64,000 bases of DNA from Aquitalea sp. LB_tupeE (GCF_013391415.1 NZ_JACAXB010000030.1:124001-188000), one strand, 5' to 3'. Positions 1 to 11,767 are shown, counted from the stretch's first letter. Notes: a model not told the origin generated them from the sequence alone. A program made the numbers and translations.

Positions 1-2583
1 TGTCAGCGTTCCACGGTTTGTGCCGATTGCACCGCCAATATTGACATTGTTGTTGGCCATGACTGCAGATTCTCCGTATTGAGGAACGAACCTGGATACT
101 GAGGAATCCTGAATGGTTCCGCCAGCATAGTTATAGCCTACCAAGCCCCCGACACTAGTATTCGAGTTTGCATTAATAATGGTTGCAGCATTTGAATTTT
201 TAATGGTTCCCCAGTTGCTGCCGACCAATCCACCTGTTTCAATACCCGTCGAATTGAGAACCAAACCGGTGGCATTTGCGTTAGAGATCATTCCTAGTTC
301 ATTGGACCCAACAAGGCCACCTGCTCTAGTAAGTCTGGTGCCAACAACCATAACATCAGCACTAGAGTTTTCTACGGTGCCATAGGTCATCGTGCCAACC
401 AGGCCTCCTACATTCGTGTATCGATACTGATCATTTCCAACAGCGATCCTGCCACTGCTTGATGAGTTACTTATCTTACCCTCAATGCTTTGGCCAACCA
501 GACCGCCGGTCTGTTGTGATTTGAAAACACTAACGGTTGCCTTTGAGTGAGAATTATCTATGGTCCCGTTCATGTTAACGCCTACTAAACCACCAGCGCC
601 GCTGTCCATATATAGAGCATCTACCATGCTGCCGGTTACTGTAGCCGCATTGCTTGAGTTGGTAATGGTCCCTCCGAGATTAGTACCAGCAACGCCACCA
701 ATAGCATGGGAGTTATCATAGCTAGCGATGATGCCGGTATTGTGACTGCGATCAATGACGCCAGTATTGGTCCCTACCAGTCCTCCCATGCTGTTAGTAA
801 ATACGCTGGATTTTATTTTGGGGCTCAGCAAAAGCAATTCGCTGCTGTTGCTGCTATTGATCAGCTTGCCACTGTTGTAACCAATAAGGCCGCCGATGGT
901 TGCATCGAATTGTGCTGCCCCCGGTGTCACAGTGCTAGAAGCCAGATTGACATTGCGTATTTCTCCGCTATTTGATGCAAATAGTCCGGCATTTGGGCCA
1001 GTCGCCTGGATTTTGACCTTGCTAATGGTATGCCCGAACCCGTCGAATATGCCATTGAATGTCTTGTTGGGGGCAGTTCCATCTGCTATGGACTGGAATT
1101 TTCTATTTGCACCGTCAATATCATTGCCCAGTACGTAACGGCCATTCAGATTCGTATTTACCCGTTGAAGTTGATCCAGGTTCTGAATGACTTTGTAAGC
1201 GTTACCATTAAGCGAGAAGCTAGCATCATTTCCAGATAAGGTAATTGCCGTCTGATCATGCAGGTAGTAACTACCAGATCCGGTATTGAACGCAAGAGAT
1301 GCTTTGTCTCCAGCTGCCCATATATCACTCATTACTAGAAGGTTATTTCTTGCATTGAGTTCCAGCTTGTTTGAGCTCGACCATGATGTCGCAGCGTCAA
1401 ATGTTAAATCACCATTTGTGCTAGTGAGAGATACGTTAGAGTTGTTGAGCGCGTTAGATAATGCTTCAGCTGAAATTGCATTATCTGACATATTTTTATT
1501 ATAATAGTTTACTGCCAAATCTTCAGCCTTTACGCTAAACTGACCAGTGGCACCATTGTCTGCAGTCGTATCAACTAGAGTGTTTGCATTGATGCGAACA
1601 TGGTTGCCGCGGATGTCAATCAAACCACCATTGCCTTTGTTATTTCCTTGGGCACTGGAAGTCAATACGCCGCTTACGTCAATATTATCTTTCTCTCCTG
1701 CGTCAAGGACAATTTTCCCTTCGCGGAGGTTAAGGGTATTGGCCTCAATGATGCCGGAATTGTTAATAACGGTTTTCATTAAATTGCTGCTATCTTTAGC
1801 TGCAAGATAAACTTGGCCACCATTTGCGCTGAGTGTGTTGGTGTTATTCACCAGAGCATCAACAGCGCCAGCGTCAATTTTTACACTGACCAGACCGGCA
1901 CCATCAGGATTGACAGTGAATGAACTGCCGGCTCCCAGTACGATACTTCCATTTGGCGTGCTGATGGTTCCATTGTTAATGACTTTGTTAGCCAGAAGCA
2001 CAACATCACCATGCTGGCTGCTAATTGCTCCATCGTTCACCACCCTTGCGGTGGAAGTTCCAGAGAAGCGATTGTTCCCATTGTTGAAGTCATCATTGGA
2101 TATGTTTTGTGTTGATGCAGTCAAACTGCCAACGTTAACTTTTGATCCTGCTCCAAATACAACTCCATTAGGGTTGATAATAAATACCTTCCCGTTGGAG
2201 CTTAGTTGACCGAGAATGACACTGCCGTCATTTCCCAAAATACGGTTTAATGCAGAAGAGCTGCTACTAGGCTGATTGAAGCTCACCTTTTCATCAGCCT
2301 TAATGCCAAAGCTATCCCAGTTGACAATCAACTTGTCAGTATTCTGTTTAACGGTGACATGTTTGCCATTGTCAATGGTTTCGATCGTGCCTTCACCTCC
2401 TACGATAGCCCCTCCGCTTGGCAGCGCAAATGCTGTAGGTACTGAAATTAAGCTAATTGCAGTAAGCATTCGCAGATTAGAGCGGCTGATGCTGCCTGTT
2501 TTTCTGCAAGCTTTTGCTTTTTCACTGCAGGCAACCCAGCAATTTTTTTGTGCATTCCAGATGCGGCTGAAAATGACGTTCAT
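1..2583 (-). CDS. TpsA-type exoprotein: filamentous haemagglutinin N-terminal domain plus GLUG repeats (3' end outside window)
   Basis: Secreted adhesin or effector of a two-partner secretion system, exported through the outer membrane by the TpsB protein encoded just upstream. I read this frame directly on the minus strand; it stays open to the window edge (861 codons seen). It starts with an extended signal peptide (MNVIFSRIWNAQ..., Trp and basic residues, hydrophobic core at about 38-53, cleavage near AFA-LPSGG). The TPS/haemagglutination domain follows (about 55-300), with the diagnostic NPNG box at about residues 137-140. From about residue 560 to the edge there are many GLUG motifs of the form GGLVGxNxGxIxNS, in frame with the start. 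The ATG has an AAGGA ribosome site. AT-rich codon usage suggests acquisition. The secreted function (adhesion, contact-dependent inhibition or other) cannot be told because the C-terminus is missing. Confidence 0.9.
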   Translation of the reverse strand, partial: MNVIFSRIWNAQKNCWVACSEKAKACRKTGSISRSNLRMLTAISLISVPTAFALPSGGAIVGGEGTIETIDNGKHVTVKQNTDKLIVNWDSFGIKADEKVSFNQPSSSSSALNRILGNDGSVILGQLSSNGKVFIINPNGVVFGAGSKVNVGSLTASTQNISNDDFNNGNNRFSGTSTARVVNDGAISSQHGDVVLLANKVINNGTISTPNGSIVLGAGSSFTVNPDGAGLVSVKIDAGAVDALVNNTNTLSANGGQVYLAAKDSSNLMKTVINNSGIIEANTLNLREGKIVLDAGEKDNIDVSGVLTSSAQGNNKGNGGLIDIRGNHVRINANTLVDTTADNGATGQFSVKAEDLAVNYYNKNMSDNAISAEALSNALNNSNVSLTSTNGDLTFDAATSWSSSNKLELNARNNLLVMSDIWAAGDKASLAFNTGSGSYYLHDQTAITLSGNDASFSLNGNAYKVIQNLDQLQRVNTNLNGRYVLGNDIDGANRKFQSIADGTAPNKTFNGIFDGFGHTISKVKIQATGPNAGLFASNSGEIRNVNLASSTVTPGAAQFDATIGGLIGYNSGKLINSSNSSELLLLSPKIKSSVFTNSMGGLVGTNTGVIDRSHNTGIIASYDNSHAIGGVAGTNLGGTITNSSNAATVTGSMVDALYMDSGAGGLVGVNMNGTIDNSHSKATVSVFKSQQTGGLVGQSIEGKISNSSSSGRIAVGNDQYRYTNVGGLVGTMTYGTVENSSADVMVVGTRLTRAGGLVGSNELGMISNANATGLVLNSTGIETGGLVGSNWGTIKNSNAATIINANSNTSVGGLVGYNYAGGTIQDSSVSRFVPQYGESAVMANNNVNIGGAIGTNRGTLT

Positions 2584-2845
2584 TTTTATTCCTTAACGAG
2601 GTGAAAGTTTGTCTGTTATTTCTAATTTTTAAAAATTAAATATGTTTATATTCATCCTCCTTTCACTTGCTTGGTGTATTGTTGGTTGAGTGGTGGTTTT
2701 TGATTAATATTAGTTAATTGTGCAGTTTAATATCAATGATGCAAATTGTCTGATTGCTGTCGCAGGCGAATGGGAGCGTGACTTGTGTTACATAAATTAT
2801 TCTGCTCTATCTGATTGGCTTGCCTGATCCAGGTTGAAGATTTCC

Positions 2846-4551
2846 TTAAAATGAATAGCTGGTTTGAATCCATACGGAGGGTGCCTTTTTTGCTAATGTC
2901 GATCTCCCAGGAGAAATAGGTAATGCTGAAATCAGCTTGATGGAACCATGTTTGCTTGACCATTCCAAAGCTGCACCCATCGCTGCGCGTTGAATAAATG
3001 GATTTCCGCCTCCCCAGCCATTTTTATTTAATCGAATTTTCCCATAGTCATAAAATGCCGATATCTGCGTTTGGGGCATCATTGCATGACGTAATTCTAT
3101 GTTGGTAATGAAGCCGATATCGCCAGAGTCGTCACTGGCGGAGTAAGCCCTTACGCCATATGGGCCACCCAGACCAATTTTCTCTGAAGAATCTAAATTC
3201 TTATCTGCCCATTGAGCGTATACCTGTCCAAATATACTTAGCTTGTTAGTAAACCATTTTGTCTGGTTTGCGTTGATAACTAATTTACTGAACACACCCT
3301 GGAATCTTCTTGATGTTTGATAAAATGCGTCCCAATCTGGGTTGTGTACCGCAGCGCGTCCAGTACTATAGGTGGCAGAGAAGTTGCTAACCGACCTGTC
3401 TGACATAATACCGACTCCACCTCCCGAAAATGTCATTGATAGGACATTGATTTGTTTTTTAATTGTGCTTCCGTAGTAGTCGCCTTTGTCTTTTATTACT
3501 CTATCTTCATATTGAATTTGAAGATCTGCATATTTATCTACCTGTGAAATGATAGGCTGCTGTAAAAAAATACTTTGCGAATTAACGTTGCCACTTAAAT
3601 TCAGATCCTTTGACGCACCACCAACTTTGTATTGTATTGATGAATAAGAGAAGCCAATTTTAGAATCGCCAATATTTGTTGGTAGTTGATAAGCAATACG
3701 TTGATATTGATTCTCCAGATTGCTTGCCATGGCTCTCAGATTCAATTGATCACCGATTCCTGATGGATTTCTGAGTACTACACTGCCGGCAACTTTGTAA
3801 GTGCCTGTGTCCTTGTTGCCAAAGTTGTCAATGCTTAAATCACCATTTATGGCATTTTCATCTTTTATATCTATAATCAAGTCTGCTTGGCCATTTTCTG
3901 CGCCTGGTTGTAGAGTTGATTTGGCATCAATTCCAGGTATTTGATTTAGCCTGATTAGTGTGCTTTCTAGTTTTTTTGACTCAATTATTTCGTTGCTCTT
4001 TATTGATCTTATTGAATTCTCTATTACGCTATTCTTCAGTTTTGATTTGTTATTGATGGTGATTTCACCATATTTCCCTTCTGAAATTTCTATTGTCAAT
4101 GTGCCGTTGTCGATTTCTTGCGGTGGAATGAATGCGTGGACATGTGTGTAATTATTTTTTTGATAAAACTGCTCAATTTTTGATGTAATTTTCTGGAGAT
4201 CATTCAGTGTGTACTCGTTCTTTATGTCATTCTTGATGACGGAGTTTAGTGTTGCGTCATCAATTGATTTATTTCCTTTGAAAATAAATTTACTAATAGG
4301 TATCTTGATATTGTTGATGTCCGACTCTGTTTCCTTCTTTTTTTTCTATTGATATCCAGTTGCAATGGTTGCTGCTGGATGAGGACATCCATTTTCTGTT
4401 GTTGTTCAATTTCTCGTATTAATTGCCCACCGCTTGGTGCTGACAGTGTCTTTTCGGAAATTAAGTAAATGCCAATGCAAGCCAATATGGTTAGGTGTGA
4501 TCTGTTTGTCGTTTTTTTGCATTTATTCTTTGTATATATTGCTTTGTGCAT
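2846..4551 (-). pseudogene. TpsB outer-membrane transporter (ShlB/FhaC/HecB family), reading frame broken at an A8 tract
   Basis: Omp85-superfamily pore that would secrete the downstream TpsA protein. The frame starting at 4551 encodes a signal peptide (hydrophobic core about 20-32) and the plug-helix region (APSGGQLIREIEQQQK), then runs into a stop at 4246. The POTRA domains and 16-strand barrel lie in another frame that ends at 2846 with a terminal Phe (SYSF), as usual for outer-membrane proteins. POTRA-like sequence can be read upstream to about 4335 in this second frame (ISKFIFKGNKSIDD, then EISEGKYGEI). The frames meet at eight A residues (plus-strand T run 4338-4345). One extra A, or a -1 slip on A-AAA-AAA, restores a protein of about 568 aa, the normal family size. 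It may be a phase-variable switch, a slippage site, a true pseudogene or a sequencing error. TpsB precedes tpsA by 262 bp on the same strand. Confidence 0.8.
4338..4345 (-). repeat. A8 homopolymer (T8 on plus strand) at the tpsB frame junction
   Basis: Eight consecutive A residues followed by G on the coding strand, exactly where the N-terminal and POTRA/barrel frames of tpsB part. In the N-terminal frame the run reads ag-A-AAA-AAA-aga, a canonical shape for -1 slippage by the ribosome and also for polymerase slippage. Confidence 0.75.
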
Positions 4552-5487
4552 ATTGAAATGAATTCTCTTGCGATTGTCCGAAATTATTGTCTGAGTGACT
4601 TTGGATATAATAGGAAAATCAGAATTCTTTCAAATAAGAAAAGTCTGGTATGTTGGATGATTTTTCTTCAAGGATTAATTAAATTTAAAATGACCGCTTT
4701 TGTCGGTTCTTTGGTTTGTTAAATTTATTGGTCTGATTGATTTAATTAATTAAAGGGGTTAAGATGTTGCGTTGTTTACCCGTATTGCATGGCGTCGGAT
4801 GCAGGTTTTAATGCTTTTTGGCAAGGTGGATATGTCATCAAGCCGTATTGATTGATGAATTAATTATCAATACGGTTTGCGCAAGAATCTGTACGGTGAT
4901 GTGCTAGCAGTGTGATTTGCGTAGGCAATGACTTGCTGTCTTGGCTGGGGCCAGCTACAAATCTGTTTGCATATCAAGCGGAGCCAGGTTTTGAAAAGCG
5001 TATGCGGTTGCATTGAACACAGGTGGTGGGGGTATTGTGTGTTCGCGCGTTTGCTTAGCGAGTATTGATGAGTATATGAAGCATTTGACGTACTGCGCCG
5101 TGGCAGACTGAATTTGAAAGGCTGGGGCAGAATAGCTGTACCACTTCCAATATGTCCTTGCGCATCAACAGTATGAATCGGTATCGATTTGCCAGGATGG
5201 TGCTGAAGGTGTGGCCAATGGTACGGGAGGGGGCAAACGGCAGAGCGATGCACTATCCTTGCAAATCAACTTTGTGACCCGAGAATCACGCTCACCGGAT
5301 ATGCTCATGACAGACAATGTAGTCGTAAGGTTGTTGAGTGGTTCTAACTAGCGTTGGTGATGTTGCTCAGGTCTTGCCATGCTGGAGCGTATAGGGGCTT
5401 CTAGTCCTGGTGTCCAGTTTGCAAAGCGATGTCAGGTGGTATTAATTGGGGTGGATTAAGTAGCAGCTTGACAGCCGGATACGCAAG
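4552..5487. other. AT-rich stretch without a convincing gene; possible decayed coding remnants
   Basis: This gap holds the presumed tpsB promoter: on the minus strand TTGAAA (4628-4633) lies 17 bp from TTATAT (4605-4610), with an overlapping TATTAT. Between about 5110 and 5350 the plus strand has short open frames separated by stops. One of them, about 70 codons ending with TAG near 5350, has a protein-like C-terminus (LQINFVTRES...), but I recognise no family. A minus-strand frame at 4867-5253 has odd His/Tyr-rich composition and no ribosome site, so I did not call it. Confidence 0.4.
4843..4875. repeat. 10-bp perfect inverted repeat
   Basis: Arms CCGTATTGAT (4843-4852) and ATCAATACGG (4866-4875) around a 13-nt AT-rich centre. 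There is no T run, so an operator or recombination site is as likely as a terminator. Confidence 0.5.
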
Positions 5488-5523
5488 AAAAAAGCCAAGT
5501 TAGTTTAGTAACTTGGCTTTTTG
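5488..5523. terminator. Bidirectional intrinsic terminator downstream of ssb
   Basis: A 12-bp perfect stem (5491-5502 with 5509-5520) and a 6-nt loop, with A residues on the left and T residues on the right, so it can work on either strand. It lies 28 bp past the ssb stop codon. Confidence 0.85.
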
Positions 5524-5550
5524 CATGGGCAACATTTCTTTAGTCAGGAC

Positions 5551-6006
5551 TTAAAATGGGATGTCATCATCCATGTCGTCCAGCTTCGGTGCCGGCTTGG
5601 CTTCCATGCGGCGCGGGGCGGCCGGAGCGGCTGCCGGGCGGGATTGGGCTGCCGGTTCGCCGTAAGCATAGTTGTCGTCCATGGACGAGCCGCCTTCACG
5701 CTTGCCGCCTTGCAGGCTCAGCTCGTTCACGCGGACATCCGGCGACAGTTGTTTCTGGCCTTCCTTGTTCTGCCATTCGCGCAGGGTGAGCTGGCCGTAC
5801 ACGGTGACTTGCTGGCCCTTGCTCAGGAAGTTTTTCAGCGATTCGCCGCGCTTGCCCCATACCTGGCAGCTGAACCAGTTGGTGGTCTTGCGTTCGCCAA
5901 AGCCTATGTCACTGGCCACGCGGAAGCTCAGCACCGGTTCGCCGCTCGGGGTGTAGCGCAGTTCGGCGTCTGCCGCCAGGCGTCCGTCAAAAGTGATGCT
6001 GTTCAT
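5551..6006 (-). CDS. ssb: Single-stranded DNA-binding protein
   Basis: Coats single-stranded DNA during replication, repair and recombination, and recruits partner proteins through its acidic tail. The 151-aa product has an OB fold over about residues 1-105 (MNSITFDGRL..., WFSCQVWGKRGE, GQLTLREWQNKEG), a Pro/Ala-rich linker, and the classic C-terminal tip DMDDDIPF. The frame is open a further 17 codons upstream, but the start at 6006 has a GGAG ribosome site and matches the family N-terminus. The upstream MFS gene ends 90 bp before it on the same strand, so the two may be cotranscribed. No SOS box (CTGT-N8-ACAG) was seen nearby. Confidence 0.96.
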   Translation of the reverse strand: MNSITFDGRLAADAELRYTPSGEPVLSFRVASDIGFGERKTTNWFSCQVWGKRGESLKNFLSKGQQVTVYGQLTLREWQNKEGQKQLSPDVRVNELSLQGGKREGGSSMDDNYAYGEPAAQSRPAAAPAAPRRMEAKPAPKLDDMDDDIPF

Positions 6007-6096
6007 GTGGATCTCCGATTCGATTCGATAATGCTGCGCCGGTCTTGGCCGACGCATGATTGCAGGGTGAGGTGCGTGCTGGCAAGTGCCGCACCG

Positions 6097-7461
6097 TCAG
6101 GAATAAGTGTTGGCGATCAGCTGCTTGACGGCATCCTCGTCCCAGCCTTGCTGGGCTACCTTGAGGTAGGCCACCCGGTCTTCCAGCACCACCACAGCCT
6201 CACTAACGCCGGTGAGGGCAGAAAGCTGCTGTGACAATTGCTGCGGGTTGCCTTGCCAGTCCTCGCCGATGTGGAACATCACCGAGCGCACGGCCTGTGG
6301 TGCCTGCATGCTGAACGATGCCAGCAGCCAGCTGGCCATCAGCACGCTGGTAAAGCCGAACACACCAGCCGGACCGTAATGGGTGTACAGCCAGCCACCG
6401 GCCGCGGCACCCATGAACAGGCCGAAAGACTGGGCCGTATTATACACACCGATGGCCGTCCCTTTGGCATCGGCCGGGGCAATTTTTGAAATCAGTGAGG
6501 GCAGGGTGGCTTCCAGAATATTGAAGGCAATGAAATACAGGCCCAGCCACATCACGATTTGCCAGAAGCTGTCCAGCGCCAGTGCCATGCCCAGCTGGGC
6601 GGCGGTCATGATGGCAATGGCGCCGATGAATACTTGCTTCAGCTTGGCCTTTTTTTCGCCATAGATAATGGCAGGCACCATCAGGATGAAGCCGATCACC
6701 GTGACCGGCAGGTACACCTCCCAGTGGTGTGCCTTGTCCAGGCCTGCGGTCTTGATCAGGGCAAACGGGATGGTGACAAACATGGCCATCTGCGCGGCAT
6801 GCAGGGCAAAGATGCCGTAGTTCAGCCGCAGCAGCTGCGGGTTTTTCAGTACTGCTGGCAGGCGCTTGGTATTGGCTTCGGTATCCGAATGAAAGCGCGA
6901 GATGGCCGGGTCGGGGATGATCAGCCACACGCCTACCAGCGCGGCCAGTGACAGCGCGCCGGTCAGGGCAAAAATGCCGTTGACGCCAATGTACTGCGCC
7001 AGCACCGGTCCCAGCACCAGGCTGACGGCAAAAGTGGTACCTATGCTCATGCCTATCATGGCCATGGCGCGGGTGCGGTTCTCTTCACGGGTGAGGTCGG
7101 CCAAGAGGGCGGTGATGGCGGCGGAGATGGCACCGGAGCCCTGAATCACGCGGCCGATGGTGAGGGTGACAATGTCGTGCGCACCTGCGGCCACGAAGCT
7201 GCCGATGGCAAACAGCAGCAGCCCGCCGTAAATCACCTTCTTGCGGCCGATGCGGTCGGACAGCATGCCCAGCGGCAGTTGCAGCAGGGCCTGGGTAAGG
7301 CCGTAGCTGCCCAGTGCCAGGCCAATCAGGGTGTGGTTGTCGGCTCCGTGCAGGGTTTGCGCGTAAATGGCAAACACCGGCAGGATCAGGAACATGCCCA
7401 GCATGCGCAGGGCGTAAATACCGGCCAGCCCCAGGCTGGCGCGCAATTCAAGCGAATTCAT
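6097..7461 (-). CDS. MFS transporter of the YajR type with C-terminal ferredoxin-like domain
   Basis: A 454-aa inner-membrane major facilitator with 12 predicted membrane segments. The N-terminus (LRASLGLAGIYALRMLGMFLILPVF) and the motif-A loop (GMLSDRIGRKKVI) match the YajR family. The last 65 or so residues, after the twelfth helix, form a small soluble domain (VRSVMFHIG...VVVLEDRVAYLKV) that matches the YAM domain of YajR. Its substrate is unknown. A GTG 29 codons upstream keeps the frame open, but the added residues are polar and unlike the family, so I start at 7461. It is divergent from uvrA across 180 bp and lies directly upstream of ssb. Confidence 0.88.
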   Translation of the reverse strand: MNSLELRASLGLAGIYALRMLGMFLILPVFAIYAQTLHGADNHTLIGLALGSYGLTQALLQLPLGMLSDRIGRKKVIYGGLLLFAIGSFVAAGAHDIVTLTIGRVIQGSGAISAAITALLADLTREENRTRAMAMIGMSIGTTFAVSLVLGPVLAQYIGVNGIFALTGALSLAALVGVWLIIPDPAISRFHSDTEANTKRLPAVLKNPQLLRLNYGIFALHAAQMAMFVTIPFALIKTAGLDKAHHWEVYLPVTVIGFILMVPAIIYGEKKAKLKQVFIGAIAIMTAAQLGMALALDSFWQIVMWLGLYFIAFNILEATLPSLISKIAPADAKGTAIGVYNTAQSFGLFMGAAAGGWLYTHYGPAGVFGFTSVLMASWLLASFSMQAPQAVRSVMFHIGEDWQGNPQQLSQQLSALTGVSEAVVVLEDRVAYLKVAQQGWDEDAVKQLIANTYS

Positions 7462-7641
7462 GTGCGTTGTCGTTATCGATTCAGGAGTCAGGCTATCAAC
7501 GTCGCCGACGGCCAGCGGTTTACCTTGCGGGCCATTGTCCTGCGCCACCTTTTTTGCTGCAGCGCATACTTTGGTGGAGCGGCGGTCGCCAAGTCGGGTA
7601 TATTATCAGGTTCCCCGACCGACTGAGTAACGCTCTCACAC

Positions 7642-10470
<2,829 letters not shown>

Positions 10471-10530
10471 GACCATAGAATGGGCGCGCGCCACGCCGTG
10501 GCCGCGCCACCCACACCCGATGAGGATGCA

Positions 10531-10974
10531 ATGCTATCGCTTGGCAAGATTGACCATATCCATATCCGTGTCACCGATCTGGCAAAGGCGCAGGGCTGGT
10601 ATCAGCGTGTGCTGAACCTGGTCCCCGACACGCGTTACAAGCACATGCAAAGCGGCCCGCATGGCGTCGTGATGCTGATGAACAGCAATGGCTCGGTGCG
10701 ACTGGCATTGGCCCAGGAGGACAAGCCGGTATGCGAACCCGGTTCGGTGGCCTTCCTGGTAAGTGGGCAGGATTTCCTGGAGTGGATAGACCAGCTGGCT
10801 GGCGAGCGGGTGATTGACCGCTCCGGACAGGCCGTGGCGCGCGACTCGGTGGTGGATCACCAGTTTTTCTGTTCTATCAGCTTTGTCGACCCGTTCGGCA
10901 ACCCGTTCGAGATTGTCAGCTACGACCACACCTGGCTGGTGGGCAAGCTCAAGCTGGGCAACAAGCCGGCCTGA
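10531..10974 (+). CDS. VOC (glyoxalase/bleomycin resistance) superfamily protein
   Basis: A 147-aa single-domain vicinal-oxygen-chelate protein. The opening strand IDHIHIRVTDLAKAQGWYQRVL and the closing FVDPFGNPFEIVSYD are typical of the fold, and His12/His14 and the late Glu are plausible metal ligands. Substrate unknown. I chose the ATG at 10531 because GAGGA lies just upstream; an in-frame ATG at 10480 adds an unrelated Ala/Pro leader. Probably cotranscribed with uvrA, followed by a strong terminator. Confidence 0.85.
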   Translation: MLSLGKIDHIHIRVTDLAKAQGWYQRVLNLVPDTRYKHMQSGPHGVVMLMNSNGSVRLALAQEDKPVCEPGSVAFLVSGQDFLEWIDQLAGERVIDRSGQAVARDSVVDHQFFCSISFVDPFGNPFEIVSYDHTWLVGKLKLGNKPA

Positions 10975-10994
10975 TTGCCTCAACTGACATCACC

Positions 10995-11017
10995 AACCCG
11001 CTACGGCGGGTTTTTTT
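10995..11017 (+). terminator. Intrinsic terminator after the uvrA-VOC unit
   Basis: Stem AACCCGC/GCGGGTT with loop TACG, followed by a run of T residues. Confidence 0.9.
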
Positions 11018-11089
11018 ATGGCGGCTGTGCTTGAAAAACTTGTCAAATCAAGAGGGTAGCTCAGGTGATATCTGGGTGTCGTCAATCAA

Positions 11090-11127
11090 CGACTCAAAAA
11101 GTGCTGTCATTTCAACGGCTTGAGTCG
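11090..11127. promoter_or_regulatory. Inverted repeat, candidate enhancer-binding site upstream of the sigma-54 promoter
   Basis: Arms CGACTCAA (11090-11097) and TTGAGTCG (11120-11127) are perfect complements, centred about 115 bp upstream of the GG of the sigma-54 promoter. This is the usual distance for a bacterial enhancer-binding protein. The activator is not identified. Confidence 0.5.
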
Positions 11128-11223
11128 ATGCTTGCAATATTAGTCGCTCATTGCCGACAACTGGCATGGTCTGGCTTGGTATTTTTCAATGCAAAGCATT
11201 GATTTTAAATAACAATGTGTGGC

Positions 11224-11239
11224 TGGCATAGTGTTTGCA
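11224..11239 (+). promoter_or_regulatory. Sigma-54 (RpoN) -24/-12 promoter
   Basis: TGGCAT-N5-TTGCA: GG at 11225-11226, then exactly 10 nt, then GC at 11237-11238. This is the invariant RpoN spacing and close to the consensus TGGCAC-N5-TTGCA. Transcription would start near 11250, about 28 bp before the ATG at 11278. Confidence 0.7.
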
Positions 11240-11277
11240 AAAACAGGCTTGTCTTCCAACCACATTGAAAGAAGCTC

Positions 11278-11478
11278 ATGCATAAGAAATTGCTTGTTGT
11301 TGCCATGCTTTCCCTGCCCCCGGCCAGCCTGGGATTGATCAATCTGGTCTTTGCCGCCACGCCCGCGCCGCAAACACAGTCTGAGCAGCCGCAGGCTTCG
11401 GCACCACAAGGCAATCTGCCTGATGCAGCACCTGAGCAGGGCAGCAGCATGCCGCAGCCCGCCGGACAACAGCAGTAA
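11278..11478 (+). CDS. Small exported Pro/Gln-rich protein
   Basis: A 66-aa protein with a Sec-type signal peptide (MHKK, hydrophobic LLVVAMLSLPPASLGLINLVFA, cleavage after AFAA or VFA). The mature part of about 38 residues is disordered-looking and rich in Pro, Gln, Ser and Ala, with no Cys. The ribosome site GAAAGAAG is well placed. A sigma-54 promoter and a possible activator site precede it, and a hairpin follows 34 bp after the stop, so it appears to be a self-contained transcription unit. No family recognised. A role as a periplasmic or secreted peptide is inference from the signal peptide alone. Confidence 0.65.
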   Translation: MHKKLLVVAMLSLPPASLGLINLVFAATPAPQTQSEQPQASAPQGNLPDAAPEQGSSMPQPAGQQQ

Positions 11479-11511
11479 AGCTGCCACGCCGGGTTTGACC
11501 CAGTGACGTAA

Positions 11512-11536
11512 CAAGGCCCGCCAATGGCGGGCCTTG
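11512..11536. terminator. Hairpin terminator, arms identical to one at 15060-15084
   Basis: Stem CAAGGCCCGCC/GGCGGGCCTTG with a 3-nt loop. The same arms occur downstream of the intact deacetylase gene, so this copy belongs to the duplicated deacetylase 3' end. It also ends the small gene at 11278-11478. Confidence 0.75.
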
Positions 11537-11576
11537 GTCGTTTCAGCCAGGTAGATCAACGCTGCGGCGGCAGGGC

Positions 11577-11687
11577 TTACGGGCTGTGCAGCGCTGCCAA
11601 CTCATCCAGCAACTGGCGCTGCAATTGCAGCATGGCTGCGCAGGGTTGTTGCTGGCGGATGAAGTCCGATAGCAGGTCTGCCACTTC
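11577..11687 (-). pseudogene. 3'-terminal fragment of a histone-deacetylase-like gene
   Basis: The minus strand encodes 36 codons plus TAA that align without gaps to the C-terminus of the complete deacetylase at 15102-16214. I count 26 of 36 residues identical, including FI-x-QQQPCA and LQRQLLDE. No upstream part of the gene is present and there is no start. It is followed by the same hairpin as the intact gene. The divergence shows that it is not a recent tandem copy; it more likely marks the scar left when the DNA between 11690 and 15100 entered. Confidence 0.8.
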
Positions 11688-11745
11688 TCGGTGCAGTCTG
11701 AGGTGGCCTCGGCGCACTTTGCTCCTGGCGTTCCTGCCAAGCAAA

Positions 11746-11767
11746 AGGCCCGCAAAATTGCGGGCCT
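11746..11767 (-). terminator. Intrinsic terminator of the flavin oxidase gene
   Basis: Stem AGGCCCGCAA/TTGCGGGCCT read on the minus strand, followed by TTTGC, 45 bp past the stop at 11813. A second inverted repeat (AACAGGCT/AGCCTGTT) lies at 11774-11790. Confidence 0.7.

Noticed and set aside
4867-5253. A 128-codon minus-strand frame
   Set aside because: Unusual composition, no ribosome site, no recognisable family; treated as non-coding or decayed DNA.
7462-7641. LexA (SOS) box upstream of uvrA, or near ssb
   Set aside because: No CTGT-N8-ACAG palindrome was found in the uvrA upstream region or just upstream of ssb.
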